DNA of 64,000 nucleotides from Tanytarsus gracilentus (lineage: Eukaryota; Arthropoda; Insecta; Diptera; Chironomidae). The notes below the pieces were generated by a model. That model had not been told where the DNA came from and made no database searches. It was given only the letters and a program-made list of their open reading frames with translations. Shown one piece after another: positions 1-12,289 of the stretch; position 1 is the stretch's first letter, and each line of letters begins with the position of its first letter. The stretch is from assembly GCA_038502055.1 (NCBI GenBank), contig JAXRKN010000026.1:620001-684000 (forward strand), in the 5' to 3' direction. The position numbers and the translations under genes were made by a program.

Positions 1-1845
1 CAAAAGCTCAGTACAACATGCCCAAAGGCGAGCTCGGTTTATTAAATTTCCATGAAAAGTTAAAAGCAAAAACTCTTCACATCCATGAGCACATCGCAAA
101 ACATTAAATTTATTCCTGTTCACTTAATGAATAATTTTTTTCCAGTTCATTGAGCAAATTGGACAAACGTTGTTGCTTAAATGTGTTTGCACTAAAACCT
201 AATACTAATGATAAAATTTCACAAGCAAGCAGTAAAAGATCATTGGACTCGACAATTATTATGCATCGGAATATAAATTATTATGATAATATGCATGAAC
301 CGATAATTTTCTCAATGAATTCATTGGAATGCGTTTGGAAAATTTAGTGCAATCTATGTTGGTCATCAGTTAAATGCAAAATACCATAAATTAATTTTAG
401 TTGATTTCTGAGGGAATATTTAATTTTATGAGGGACAATTTTGGAACATTTAAAAAAGAGGTAAAATAATGGTAGAAAAATTCTTTGATGACAAAATATC
501 CCAAAAAAATCCTAAACTTAATTTTTATCATGTATTTAATGGACAAAATGTTCACGGAACAAAAAATCCCGAACTCAATTTATTTGCGTATTTTTCTAAG
601 TGAATATGCTTATGTTTATTTTTAAGGATGTCAAATTCCTCGCAGTGCTCAAAACTCTACATCTTGACATGCCATTCTCAAAGCCTTCAATTTTAAAGCA
701 TCAATTCGTCACATCCGCTAATCTCCAACAATAAAAATAAAATTGCTGAAATAATAATTCCGAGAAAATTTACCAAAACATTTCTTCGCAGCGAGCATCA
801 TCATTTGGCAACACGTGAGAATAATGAGGAAGAAAAAATTCACAAATTCATACGCTGTTGATGACGAAATGTTTTTTTTTTCGAGGAGAAATCCTGGAAG
901 TTGTGGAAATTTAAAACTAGCGCATGACTCGTTCACATTTAGCTTCCAAATCGGTTGAATATTTTTGCCGTGATAATTGAATAACACGAGAACAAAAATA
1001 TCAGTCTGCGACGTGAGTACCGAAAGCTCAGTTCAGTTCGTAGCCATTATCCGCGCAATTGAGAATTAAAAAGAAAATCTTTAAAGCGTCATAAATAACC
1101 GTCGAGTATTCTTCTTACAAATTTATGACTCAGCGGATTCTTTATACTCGTGCGAGATTTAAATTTAAATTAGAAAATTTGTGCAGATTCATTTGAAGGA
1201 ATTTCGAGAGTGTCACATGGATATTTAGATTACCATAAAATTAAATCAGCAAAAAATTCTGACGACGATCTAAAATTGAATGCGACCGAATATTTTGAGT
1301 TCGAGCCAATTTCCGAGAAAACTCGCGAGCCCAAAATAATTTTTTTTGATGGTGAAAAGGTTGTTTAGCGTGACATCACAATAACACACAGCACAGTGGG
1401 ACTAAATCTCGGTCATCATAACTCTAATAAAGTCGACGCTGTGAACTTATTGAATAAAAAGTCATTGCTGTCGGGAAGAATAGAGTCGTGGAGGGGTGGC
1501 TTAAAGCTTGATTAATGAGCTCGTAATTTGGATAAATTTATTTTGTCGAGCACTCACAGTCTGGCATAAAAGTTTTATCTCTCTTTTTGTAACTTTTTTC
1601 CTGCTGCCAGAATCGCAATTTATGACAGTGCTCTGTAATCAACAGCGTTCGACTCCTTAACCTTCTCTCGGCAAAGTGAAAATTGAAAATAAGAAACTCG
1701 ATGACTTGACATTTGCTTTTATTGCTCAATAGGTTTGATGTAAAAGTGTCAAAATGATTCGTCAATAAAACTGGTGTAAGTTGTGTGACACATGCTAGGA
1801 TTATAAAAAAAAAGGTGAAAGTGAAAATTCTTGTTTGCGATATCA
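1..1845. other. Upstream region of the dpr-family gene, no coding exon seen
   Basis: A+T-rich sequence with no convincing coding exon. Around 995-1050 there are initiator-like TCAGTC and TCAGTT motifs followed by a G+C-richer leader-like stretch, which could be a transcription start for the dpr-type gene downstream. This is only a motif impression. The other open frames here start with non-ATG codons and lack splice context. Confidence 0.4.
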
Positions 1846-4800
1846 ATGAAAAAAAATGACGTAATGTGGAATGTGAAATGGGTATCTGCCTTTTTCTGCA
1901 TAGCGAATATCAAGTGCTCCATGATAGTAGGTAATTATTGTGAGCGTCAACAAGTGTGCAGATGTGCGTGCTTGAGTGAATAATTGAAATGTGTGGATGT
2001 GCCGTCGAAAAGTCATAAAACTGATGTGTTTCCTCTCTATCATTTCTCTCCCATGTGTGCTTAATTTGCTGTAGTTCCAGAAACGAAAAGTCCTTATGAC
2101 ATGGCATGGCATGAACTCTCATCGCCATATACGGAAACAAATATGGAAAATGTCAGCGAAACGACACTCACTCATGAGCCTTTCTTTGATGAGCCGTCAG
2201 CTCAAATTAATGTAACAACACAATTAGGAAGTGATGTCATTTTGAACTGTCGAGTGAACGACCTTCGTGAGAGAATGGTATGTTATGCTTTCATTACGCC
2301 CACTACAGCATATGGGATGATTTTAAAACTTTTTTTCTTGCACATACAGAGAGCGAGAGAGGAAAAATTAATAAATTTTTTGTCGTTTCCTCTTACACAT
2401 GTGCTTCTGTCGAGTTTCGGGCCATTAAAAGACAATAATTTGATTTATGTACAGCACGTAAAATTTATATGGAATTTTGCAATGTTCGAAAGTATTTTTT
2501 AGGATGAGTTTTGTTGCTATGAATTTCAAACTCTCACCATGTTGGTTTTAATTTTATTCTTCACACTTCAGCCACTTCAGCACAACCAAAAAAATGTGCA
2601 TTTTGTAAAATAATCGTTCATGAGAAAATTCAATTTCTGATGTCATCGAGTGCTTTGATAAAAAGTGAAAAGTTGATAAATTAATTCACAAAAATCACGT
2701 TTTTGCTTGCAATTTCTTTATAAAATTACCCTATTTAATAGTTTGAATATTTTGTATTTCCTACTTTAAAGTTTGAGATTATTCTTTTGAAATTTAATTT
2801 TTTATTAAGATGCAAAACTTTTTTGTAAAGAAACGCATTTGATCAAAAAAAAATTAAAATGGATAAACCATGAAAATTAGTGACAAAACTATCATCTGGC
2901 GATAAACTTAAGTTTATAGATCGGCCAAAATCTAAATTATACCAAATTCATAAATAACGGAAATAAAAAATCACTTTAATGATTTATTGGTATTAAGTTT
3001 ACTGATAGATAGAATATGACCAAGAAATTTTCAACTTAGTTAGATTATAAGACTTTGATTTAAATCAATCCTGAATTAAAAATTTAAATCCTACCAAATT
3101 TGGATTAATTTTAAAAGCTTTTAAATTTAAATCCTTCGTTTTCTCAAATTTAACTTTTATATGTAGAACTTTTAAAGTTCTTGCAAAACCCATGAATTAT
3201 TTTTGCTCACCATAGCGATCTGAAAAACCTTCTCTGTTAAAGTCTTGCAAGAGTATTTCGAAAAACATTACAGCAAATAATATCCAGAAGGTACATAAGT
3301 GTTATTGTAGAAAGCAATTCGTATCCCTGCACATGTGAGAGAGTTTAGTATGTTTATGGAAAAACATTTCTCATGGCAGCTGAGAGGTGAAAGAGCTATT
3401 TGGCGAAGCACACTCTTGTTTGCTTATCGTTTACGTGCCTTCCAAAACTAAACAAATTTGATTGTTGCTTCAAAATAAAAAAAGAGAAGGAAAACGATCG
3501 ATACTCGGCTCGGGCTATTGAGGCACAAGATTGCGGCAGAATATTAATTAGAAAAAAGGGGGACACATTTTCTCTCTTTTCGCATGCTTTCATCTTCTAA
3601 ATGAAAATTTTTCTCTTTTATTTCTCTAACGTTGAATTGAAATGCGAATCTACGGGAATTTTCCAATTGAATCAACAGGCAGACATTATGGGGGTGTCAC
3701 TTGGGAAATTTACCTCGCTCTCTCTCACTCACTCTGTGATCAGTTCAGCTCTCGAGCCTTTAATTGTCTCTAATTGTCGTACTTTTTCCCCACACTTTTT
3801 GAAAGGTATCATGGGTGAAGCGGAAAGGCGAGCAGCTTCATCTGATAACGTTCGGTGATTCCACTTATAGCAGTGATTCGAGATATTTGCTCAAATTTCA
3901 ACCGCCAAATGATTGGCAATTACACATAAAGTATGCTAATGAGCGTGATGAAGGACAATTTGAATGTCAGATTAATTCATCGCCGCCTCTCGTGTTTGTG
4001 GTATTTTTGGAAGTAATAGGTTGGTAAAGCCACGCTCCAGATTATCTCTTTAATTAGTGCTAATTTATTTATTTTTCAAATAAAAAAGTTTACAGTGGCT
4101 TGAGGAGAGAGAAAATACCATAACAACTTCTCATAAAACTGAAACTTGATGCTTTATGTCATAATACACTCATAATTTTTCATTTACTTTATCTCACTTT
4201 ACAACTACGTTTTCATTTCCCTCGTCGTCTTTTCAAGCTCTTAAACATTTTTTAAACGATTTACCTTAGAGGTGGTAAATTTTTAAAATTACTTTTATCA
4301 TAAAAGCTTTCACTAAATTTTAATATTTAATAAAATAATTAAAACTTGCAAATATTTTCAAGATCAGATTTAGATCTTTAGTCCATTAAGAAAAAAGTTC
4401 ATAAACTTTTGACAGGGAACTCCATAAAAGAAAATTATACAACACACGTGAGAACTTCACGTCTCAAACTTTACCACCCCTAGGATTTACCTCTGAGATT
4501 TTATTTCACTCTCATTCTGTCATAAATTTTTCTTACCTTTTACGTTTTTTCATGGCACTAAATATCATAAAAACTTTTATATACGCTCTCTCTCTCTTTC
4601 TGTTTTGTCACACAGTGCCACGAGTTGAGATTGTGGACGAGAGGGGTTTAAGGACGCCCGATAAATTTTACAAATCTGGTAGCACAATTGAGCTGAAATG
4701 TGTAATCAGTAAAATACCGCAACCAACAAGTTATGTCACGTGGAAGCATGGCTTGCGTATGCTGAATTATGACACAAGTCGAGGCGGAATCAGGTAAAAG

Positions 4801-5394
4801 GAAGAAAAATTTTACTTCAATGCACTCCTGCAATGTTTATGAGGAAGCTGTTGGCACTTGCTATCTAAAATTCATGCATGTAGGATTTTTTATTTTGTAT
4901 ACTCCGCATACATGGTTTTCTTGCCAACATTTTCTTCATTTCTCTCTACGCTTCGGCATTATCAGTTATGCAAAACTTTTTTTTAAAAAAATAAACTTTT
5001 TCTCTCGCCTCTCTTCCTCTGTATGCTTTTTCCTAGTGTGAAAACGAACCTCAATTCTGGGGGAGCCGTCAGTAAACTTTATATTGCGAATGCCAACCGA
5101 AATGATTCGGGAAACTACACTTGCTCGCTAGGCGAAACTGCCCAAACGACTATTGCCGTCCACGTTTTAAATGGTATGTATGGTCTGCTAGAAATTTATT
5201 ACGATGGTCACAATAATTCTTCTTCTTTTTCTCTCTCCCCGCTGTTATTGCTTTGACTATTTCATTCTTGCATATGTTGTTTAGGTGAAAATCCTGCTGC
5301 TGCGCAACAATCGGGGACTGCGAATAGTTCAAATCACTTTGTTCATTGTGTCATCACCTTATCTCTTCTAATTTGTTTGTGTCAACTGAGGTGA
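1846..5394 (+). CDS. dpr: Dpr-family two-immunoglobulin-domain cell-surface protein, complete, six coding exons
   Basis: Exons 1846-1930, 2081-2277, 3806-4019, 4616-4793, 5037-5173 and 5285-5394 join in phase with GT/AG borders to give 306 residues. Exon 1 encodes a signal-peptide-like start (MKKNDVMWNVKWVSAFFC). Ig domain 1 has Cys85, the VSW tryptophan Trp97 and Cys148 in DEGQFEC. Ig domain 2 has Cys194, Trp209 and Cys254 in NDSGNYTC. Family hallmarks are HLITFGDSTYSSDSRY, ANERDEGQFECQ, KSGSTIELKC and NYDTSRGGI. The short C-terminal exon ends in a hydrophobic run (CVITLSLLICLC), suggesting GPI anchoring. N-glycosylation sequons include NVT, NYT and NSS. Dpr proteins are neuronal surface receptors that bind DIP proteins in insect synaptic wiring. 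The exact paralogue is uncertain; the sequence feels closest to the dpr15/16/17 type. The start was chosen because exon 1 ends one base into a codon, matching the two-base start of exon 2. No alternative transcripts were assessed. Confidence 0.88.
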
Positions 5395-5587
5395 CATTCG
5401 AAACATGTGTAGTTCAACTACCTATAAACTCTCGCATGCCGCAAAAAACGTGTGAAAACTATCATGAAAAGATTCCTATACAGTTTTTTTACCAGAAAAG
5501 TTTTACTACAAAACTTTTATCCAAAATTACCTATCACACATTCATTTTCATTCCTTATCCCCATTTTAAGCTTCAATGTACTTTAAA

Positions 5588-5593
5588 AATAAA
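5588..5593 (+). promoter_or_regulatory. Candidate poly(A) signal of the dpr-family gene
   Basis: AATAAA lies about 190 bases after the dpr stop codon at 5392-5394. Other AATAAA-like motifs follow near 5690, so the true cleavage site is not settled. Confidence 0.4.
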
Positions 5594-5594
5594 C

Positions 5595-7243
5595 TGAATG
5601 AAAAAATATCGCAATTGAATGTTACACGATGAAAAAAAAATACTTAATGAAAATGTGGTTTTAGACAGAAAATTTTTGCTCATTGTAAGAATAATAAAAA
5701 AAAAGTGTTTTACATTTAAACTTTTTGATTAGCTTTTAACTTTTTTTCAGGTGAACAATTCTAAAATTATTTCAAAAACATTTTAGTTTAAAATTTGGTT
5801 TTGAGATCAAGTTTTTATCAAAATTTTATTTGAAAACTCTTTAAAGATTAAAGTGACAGCACTGTTACGCATGAGAGCTTAATAAATTGTGACAACTTTT
5901 AAAAGCTCAACATTTCACCATGATTTTCCAAAGAGATTGAAAATTGGTGAAATTGAGTTTACCGATTTAAATACGTCAGCGAGAAAAAGGCTGTGAGAAA
6001 TTTTTTTATCGCAAAAGTTTAGTAATTTCAACTCATACTCTACAAGCATCAAACTACGTGCTAAGAATGTAAAAATATTATTTTTGAGTACTTAGTTGAG
6101 GATTATAGTATTTTCATTGCCGTTAAAAAATGATGAAAACGCTTTTTTTATCGTACAACTTTCACATGTTCAAGGCTTTACATGTTTATGGGAAAAAATT
6201 GTTTAACGTTTTTTTTCCTCAACAACATCATCATAGAAATTTCCTTCGGGCAATTCTTTCTATGACCAAAATGGAATATATGTTATGAATTTGAAATAGA
6301 GAGAAATGAATTTTTTTTCGGGGTTGATTTGGCTTTGCAAACGAAAAGGCGGAAGAATTTTTATATTAAATGCCAGAATGGAATGAGAATTGCTCTTGCC
6401 ACTGACGCTTTATTATATAAAAGCATATAAAAATAGAGCATCACATCATCATCAGCAACATCGCATCAAAATACAGAAAAAAATTGTAATATGACTGGGA
6501 GGCTTCTCTTTCGCCTTGATACTGTTGTGTTGGAATGGAATTTTTAGCGGGTTTTTGTTAGTTGATTAAAATATTTGTGGTTTTAGGTTTGAAGTGTCTG
6601 AAAATTATTTTTAGCTTTCGAATAAAATAATTTTTTATTTTCAAAAATTTAAATTGTATTTTATGGCTTATAAATTTTAAAATTCTCTATAGTCATAAAA
6701 ACTGATTATCTAATTTTTCAGGTCACCTCCAAAGCTAAACCACAATAGTTTTATTATCATATGTGTGCCTTTGCATCAATGACGAGAACATCAAAAGTCA
6801 GGAAAAAGATAAAAGCGACTATGAATAGCGAATATGTGCATTTCAAATATTCTAGCAATGCAATTATCTTTTATGAATCTAGACAATAATCTCTTGAAAT
6901 GTGCACACATAGTTATTTTTATTGTTATATTCATGTCAAGGATATGTCACGACGGCTTAAATGAGATTTTCGGGTTCTTTTGGATAAATTGTAATTGATA
7001 TTGAGAGGTTGCATAGATTTTGCGTTCTTTTATGGATATTTCAACCCTTCCAGCACAAATTTGGAAAAATTTCAAAATTTTATTGGAAATTATCCAAATT
7101 TTACTAATTTTAAAGAAAATATTTTATGAAGTTTTCAAAAAAAATTGCTTATAGGGTGAGAAGTGTATAAAAATAAAAAGTAATTTGTATCAAATAATTC
7201 TGTCACGACAATCCCTTGAACTTAACTCCTACAAGCTATAAAA
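5595..7243. other. Intergenic space between convergent dpr and LRR genes
   Basis: A+T-rich spacer between two genes that end toward each other. It should hold both 3' untranslated regions. A reverse-strand AATAAA (TTTATT on +) at 7079-7084 is a plausible poly(A) signal for the LRR gene. I see no coding exon or clear repeat here. Confidence 0.5.
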
Positions 7244-10200
7244 TTATATTGAATCCTCATCCACGACTTCGAAATCTGGCTTCTCCGACGCTGTCTTTTG
7301 CTGTCCTGTAATATTGCGGAATTTATTAATTTTGTCAAACATCGTTAACGGTTCTTTCGTCTCAAACGCTTCTTTCTTAACGGGTACCCTCAAACTTAAC
7401 ATGGAATGCCACTGACCGTAACACAACTGATCAAATCGCAGCATGTTCACCTGAATTTATGTAGCTGTTAATTAACTTCGTGTAAATGTCACTCAAACTC
7501 ACCTGCTTTCCCCCAAGTTCACCTTTTTTTGTATTATTAAGCACAGAAATTTATGGGGGTACCCGGAAGAGAAATAATTAAGTAATTAATGAGATTCAAA
7601 AGAAGAGAAAAAAGAGTAATAAATGTTATCGAATTTTGTTTTCTGTCACAATCATAAATACCTGGTCCAAGACAAATTGGTACGCCACCATTTCCATTCC
7701 AAAGCTTTTTATGATGCTCGCGTAAAAAGCGTGCCAGATAAATTGAGGCACAATCGCAGTGCTTTAGTGAGAAGGCGGAAGAGAAAAAGGCATTTAGTAA
7801 AAATATGTAAATGAAATGTATCGCAGTGTAACAATAAAACAGAATAAAAAGGGGAGAGAGAGAGAGGTAAGCAGTCATCACCCAAGGATTTTTATCCAAT
7901 TTAATTTTCATCAATTTGCCAAGTTTGTCGAGGCAATTCTTTGGCAAGTGTTGAAGTTTGTTCGAATCTAATCGTCTGTAAAGAGTGAGAGAAAAAATGT
8001 TTCAAAACCCACACGTGGGTGTTGCCGCGTAACCCACTTGTAACAGATCAGTGTTTGAAAATCAAGTGCATAAAAAATGAGTTTAAGTCAATCCGGACAC
8101 TTTGGCTGTCCGTGGCAGTCCTGTTCGACCATTCCTCAAAAATCCTCTATGTCATTAGATTCCTGGTCCAATTACGAGTTCAACGATACCCATGAAGTCA
8201 TAGTTCTGAAAAATGGACATTTTGGCTGTCCGTGGCACTACTGGCCGGCCTTGATTAGCATTTATCAAAAATCATCTATGTCAATAGATTCCTGGTCCAA
8301 TCACGAGTTCAACGATACCCATGAAGCCATAGTTCTGAAAAATGGACATTATGGCTGTCCGTGGCACTACTGGCCGTCCATGATGGACATTCATCAAAAA
8401 TCATCAATGCCATTCGATTCCTGGTCCAATTACGAGTTCAACGAGATACATGAAGCCATAGTTCTGAAAAATGGACATTTTGGCTGTCCGTGGCACTGCT
8501 GGCCGGCCATGATGGACATTCCTCAAAAATCATCTATATCAATCGATTCCTGGTCCAATCACGAGTTCAACGATACCCATGAAGCCATAGTTCTGAAAAA
8601 TGGACATTTTGGCTGTCTGTGGCACTGCTGGCCGGCCATGATGGACATTCCTCAAAAATCATCTATATCAATCGATTCCTGGTCCAATCACGAGTTCAAC
8701 GATACCCATGAAGCCATAGTTCTGAAAAATGGACATTTTGGCTGTCTGTGGCACGACCATAGGTCACGACTCGAAAAATCATGTATGTCAATCGATTCCT
8801 GGTCAAGTTACGAATGAATGCCAATCGATTTCTGGTCCAATCACGAGTTCAACGATACCCATGAAGCCATATAAGAGAAAATTTGTATGAAAAATGGACG
8901 TTATGGCCGTCCATGGCACGACCATAGGTCATGACTCAAAAAATAGTCAGTGCCTGCACATATAGACCCTAAGAGCTACCATCTGGCGAAAACTAGAAGT
9001 CTCTAGCTGGTCCAGGGACCGAGATCTCGCTTGTGCAGACGGACGGACGGACGGACAGACGGACGGACGGACGGACGGACGGACGGAATCACGAGCATAT
9101 AAGCGTTACACCACTTTGTGGGTTACGCTAAAAAGATAGAAACAGTATGAAACTGATTATCATTCCATGAGGGTAGGAAGCTTACAATTTTGTTAAATTT
9201 ACGAGCGGTGCAAAAAGTTCAGCATCGAAAGACTTTATGTTGTTATTATTCAGCAGTAAATTCGTTAAGGAACTGAAAAAAAAAATATGTCAAAGCGGTT
9301 ATGTGAAAGAGCTTTTCACGAGAACTTTAAACTTTAGAAAAGTTTTCAAACTTTACAAAGTTTAAAGTGAAAAAATCCAGGAATAAATTAAGTCCTGGAT
9401 TTTGTGCTCTCACGAAAACTTCTTCTTTATATGTCAAAAAATATTTTTTCACAACCTCAACCCGACGAAGCTCTTTGCTTGCAGATATCTGAAATCATTA
9501 CTGAACAACATCAATCGCTTTAAGCTCTTCATCGCGATGAAAAGATTTTCCGGAATTTGATTAAGAGAATTTTGACTCAGATACAGCTCCGAAACTTTCG
9601 TTAGCGTGTAGAAAGCGTTCGCATGAATTGTTTGAATTTTATTCGATGCTAAATCGAGTATAATGAGATTCCTCAAATTCCTAAAATGCCTTTCGTCAAT
9701 GTGCATTATGAAGTTCTTCTTGAGATATAAGTGCTGTAGCATGCTCAAACTATCGAATGCATCCGATGCTATTTTAACTGCAAAATTGAGATCAAGATAT
9801 TAATGAAGGAATGCGATGGTATTAAAACACTTTTTTCTTTCTTTATCAAGTCTTGAAAAAAAAAATTTATGATAGAGAGGAAAAAAATTATCGATTTGCA
9901 TACCAATAAAGTTCTCCGATAGTCGTAAAATTTTCAAACTTTTTAATTGCATCAGATCATCGCTCTCTATTGCACTTAATTTATTTCTCGATACATCCAA
10001 TTCTTCCATTTCAGTTTGCTCTTGAAGCCTCGGTAATTTATTGAGTTTATTATGACTTAAATTAATGACTAAAAACATGAATATAAAATGAGTAATGGAG
10101 TATGATGAGGGGAAGAGCTATAAAATTGAAATTAATTACCTTTTATATGATAAATTGAACGAAATAGTTCGGATGGCAATGAAGAGAGCAAATTGTTATG

Positions 10201-11387
10201 TGAAAAGTCTAAAATTGTTAAGCTTCGAATTTTCATGAAAAGTTGCTCATCAACGCTCTCGATCCGGTTCTCTTGTAATCGTCTTAAATTTTTTTAGAAA
10301 AAAGAATTGAATTAGTAAAGCGACAAGATTTAAAATATTTAAGGAAAATTAATTAATTTCCTATAAAATCTGTTACTTTTCTTGTTTGATTTAAAACTTC
10401 CAGATATTCTAAAAAGTCAAAGGAATAAATCAAGTTTCTGCAAGAAGAAAAAAAATCAATTTTTTCCGCACCGCATGAAGTCTCAAATGTCAGCACGTAG
10501 AGGAGAAGAAAATTTTATTTATGCATGCACTCACTCACAAGTTCGCTAAACTATCCAAGTCGACCAATAAATCACTGGGAAGGAAATCTAATCGATTTCT
10601 TGAAAGATCCAATAGAGTTAGATGTGTCAGACCCCGGAATGTATCTTTATGAAGTGTTGAAAGGTGGTTAGAGGAAAGGTCTCTTTTTGTGTTCGGCAGC
10701 GTTAAGGTGAAGAAGAAAGTTGCAATTCAATAAGTAAAAATTTCAATAGAGTTTAATCAATCTTACATATGATTGATGTCGTTGGGGATTGATTGCGTCG
10801 CAGGCACCGATTTCAAGCTCAGGCGAAAGCAATTGATTTGCTTCAGTGCTGGCAAGCATCTTGAAAGGAGCATAATGAAGAATGAAAAATCACTCAATTC
10901 AGCAGCAACATTAAGCACTTGGTTACAGAAGTAAAAAAAGCTTAATTCGTGATGGATTGAGTGTGTGATAAAATCTGCGTATATGCATACCGACATAAAC
11001 CTTCTGAGGAGCACAAGTTCCACGCTCGAAAATCTGACACGACAATCTTCCATACGGGCTGCTCGACTGAAGATAAACGCCGCTCTATCTATTTTTAATT
11101 AAAAAGTCATTTGATTTATCAAACAGTACTTTGCCGAGTGGGAGAGCAATTGAATTGAAAATATGTACATCTGCAAGTCTCCGCTCCAAAACAAACTGCT
11201 CAGCTTTCATTGACGATGACATCGACATTGTGGTGAGATTTTTACTTCCTCCCAAGGCATCACTGAATTCAGCACTCATCGTGGGCTGCTGCTCGCTCGA
11301 TATGAAAAAGAAGCCACCCACTGAATTGATCAAATGTACTGTCATCGTCAGTCCCACAAGAACTTTCGAGTATTTTATTGTCATCAT
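7244..11387 (-). CDS. Secreted leucine-rich-repeat protein with LRRCT cap, eleven coding exons
   Basis: Minus-strand exons in transcript order: 11387-11130, 11066-10991, 10848-10767, 10682-10539, 10282-10140, 10068-9904, 9777-9456, 7975-7882, 7761-7662, 7522-7503, 7450-7244. All joins keep GT/AG and phase, giving 536 residues. A signal peptide (MMTIKYSKVLVGLTMTVHL) opens the protein. A Cys-containing N-cap (SCQIFERGTC, then INC) precedes about twelve LRRs at roughly residues 140-425, for example HIDLSSNHLSTL and LDLASNKIQTI. The C-cap is typical LRRCT: NPW then HCDC across a splice junction, PICLGPGELGGKQ, then FDQLC. A 58-residue charged tail follows with no transmembrane segment, so the product is probably secreted. 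The exon 2 donor is ambiguous: I chose 10991 because only it restores the LRR frame together with the acceptor before 10848. Exon 10 is only 20 nt, and the 1.5-kb intron 7975/9456 holds a HINE-like element. Ligand and function are unknown. Confidence 0.82.
7992..9135 (+). mobile_element. HINE/Helentron-like element A1 with 129-bp tandem core
   Basis: Shares both borders with the reverse-oriented copy at 30512-31498, which defines its limits. The left end contains a CCCACACGTGGG palindrome and GCGTAACCCAC. The core is a tandem array of 129-bp units. A (GACG)n-type microsatellite follows at 9037-9087, then an imperfect hairpin at 9103-9128 (GCGTTACACCAC, TTT, GTGGGTTACGC) close to the right end. 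Subterminal inverted repeats, central tandem repeats, a GTCY-type microsatellite and a terminal stem-loop match the published layout of Helentron-associated interspersed elements in flies. It lies in an intron of the LRR gene. No autonomous helicase gene is present. The family assignment is inference. Confidence 0.7.
8077..8817 (+). repeat. 129-bp tandem repeat array, open as a 246-codon repeat ORF
   Basis: About five and a half 129-bp units. Because 129 divides by three, the array stays open as 43-residue repeats with the recurrent words KNGHFGCPWH, QKSSMSIDSWSN and EFNDTHEAIV. It starts with ATG and stops at TGA at 8815-8817. No signal peptide or known domain is visible. Its repeat-unit nature, its place inside a mobile element and the frameshift in the sister copy argue that it is satellite sequence, not a real gene, but selection on the frame has not been tested. 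Confidence 0.75.
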
Positions 11388-12250
11388 GATGACACGACCA
11401 AATCAGACTTCAAACTAATTTCAATTTTTTTTGTTAACGTTATCATTTTTCCTCTCCCAGCACACAATTGCGCTCTGATGAGTCGTAGATGGCAAAATGT
11501 CGAGTATTGTGCTCTCAGTCGAGGGGCAAAATTGTAAAATCTCTTTCTCTCTTGTAGACGGAAATTAACGTCTTCCGTTTCACTAATTGAAATTTTCTTC
11601 CTCATTGTTGAACGATTTCATTAAAATTTTGTGATTTAGTTTGATTTGTAAAGTCATTGATGTGAAGTTGATTTAATTTATTGAAACTTGTTGTTTCGAT
11701 ATATTCAGTGGTTTTCCATTTTATTCGATTTAATTTAATTAGAATTTCTATTGTTATTCGTGAATTGAGAATTGTTTTGTAATTAATTAAATTATAATGT
11801 AAACGAAATTGGTAATTAACAGTAAACTATTATCATTTGTTTTTAATTCTCAATGTTTACGGAAATTTATAAAATTTACAATTTTTCTCCATTCTCTTTG
11901 ACTCCCGCAATCTCATTTAGCTCTCTTTCTTTCTCTCGGTCGTTCACGACCGGAATCAACATCTGTTGAAAGAAAGATGTTGTGTTATAAACAGTCAAAA
12001 AATATTTTAAAAAAATTCTTCATGCGCTCCAATACTTCAACACCATCAACTTCACCACTTCCCTCTTCCCTCGATAATCATGCACTCTCACTGTCGTACC
12101 CCCAATTCATTTTATACAGTGACAAGATTAAAGACAGTGAGAGAAGAAGTGCAAAAACATTCATGTTACCAAAGATGAAATAAATAATAATTTTAGAAAG
12201 AGTTAATTCTTGTTAGAATTAATAAAAAAAATGTAAAAAACAGAATCATA
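11388..12250. other. Upstream region of the LRR gene, no gene seen
   Basis: This stretch should contain the promoter and 5' untranslated region of the minus-strand LRR gene. I could not fix a TATA box or start site. It is A+T-rich with no coding exon that I recognise. Confidence 0.4.
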
Positions 12251-12289
12251 AGGTGAAATTAAAATCTGCAGGTTGAAGGGTAAATTCGG

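Noticed and set aside
1538..1846. 102-codon minus-strand frame with a hydrophobic start
   Set aside because: It starts at TTG and lies antisense to the true first exon of the dpr gene, whose phase fits the next exon.
7537..7947. 136-codon minus-strand frame with apparent membrane segments
   Set aside because: It is two LRR-gene exons with the intron between them read through; the hydrophobic part is intron.
10763..11053. 96-codon minus-strand frame taken as one exon
   Set aside because: It spans two real LRR exons in different frames and an intron; only 10767-10848 is coding in that frame.
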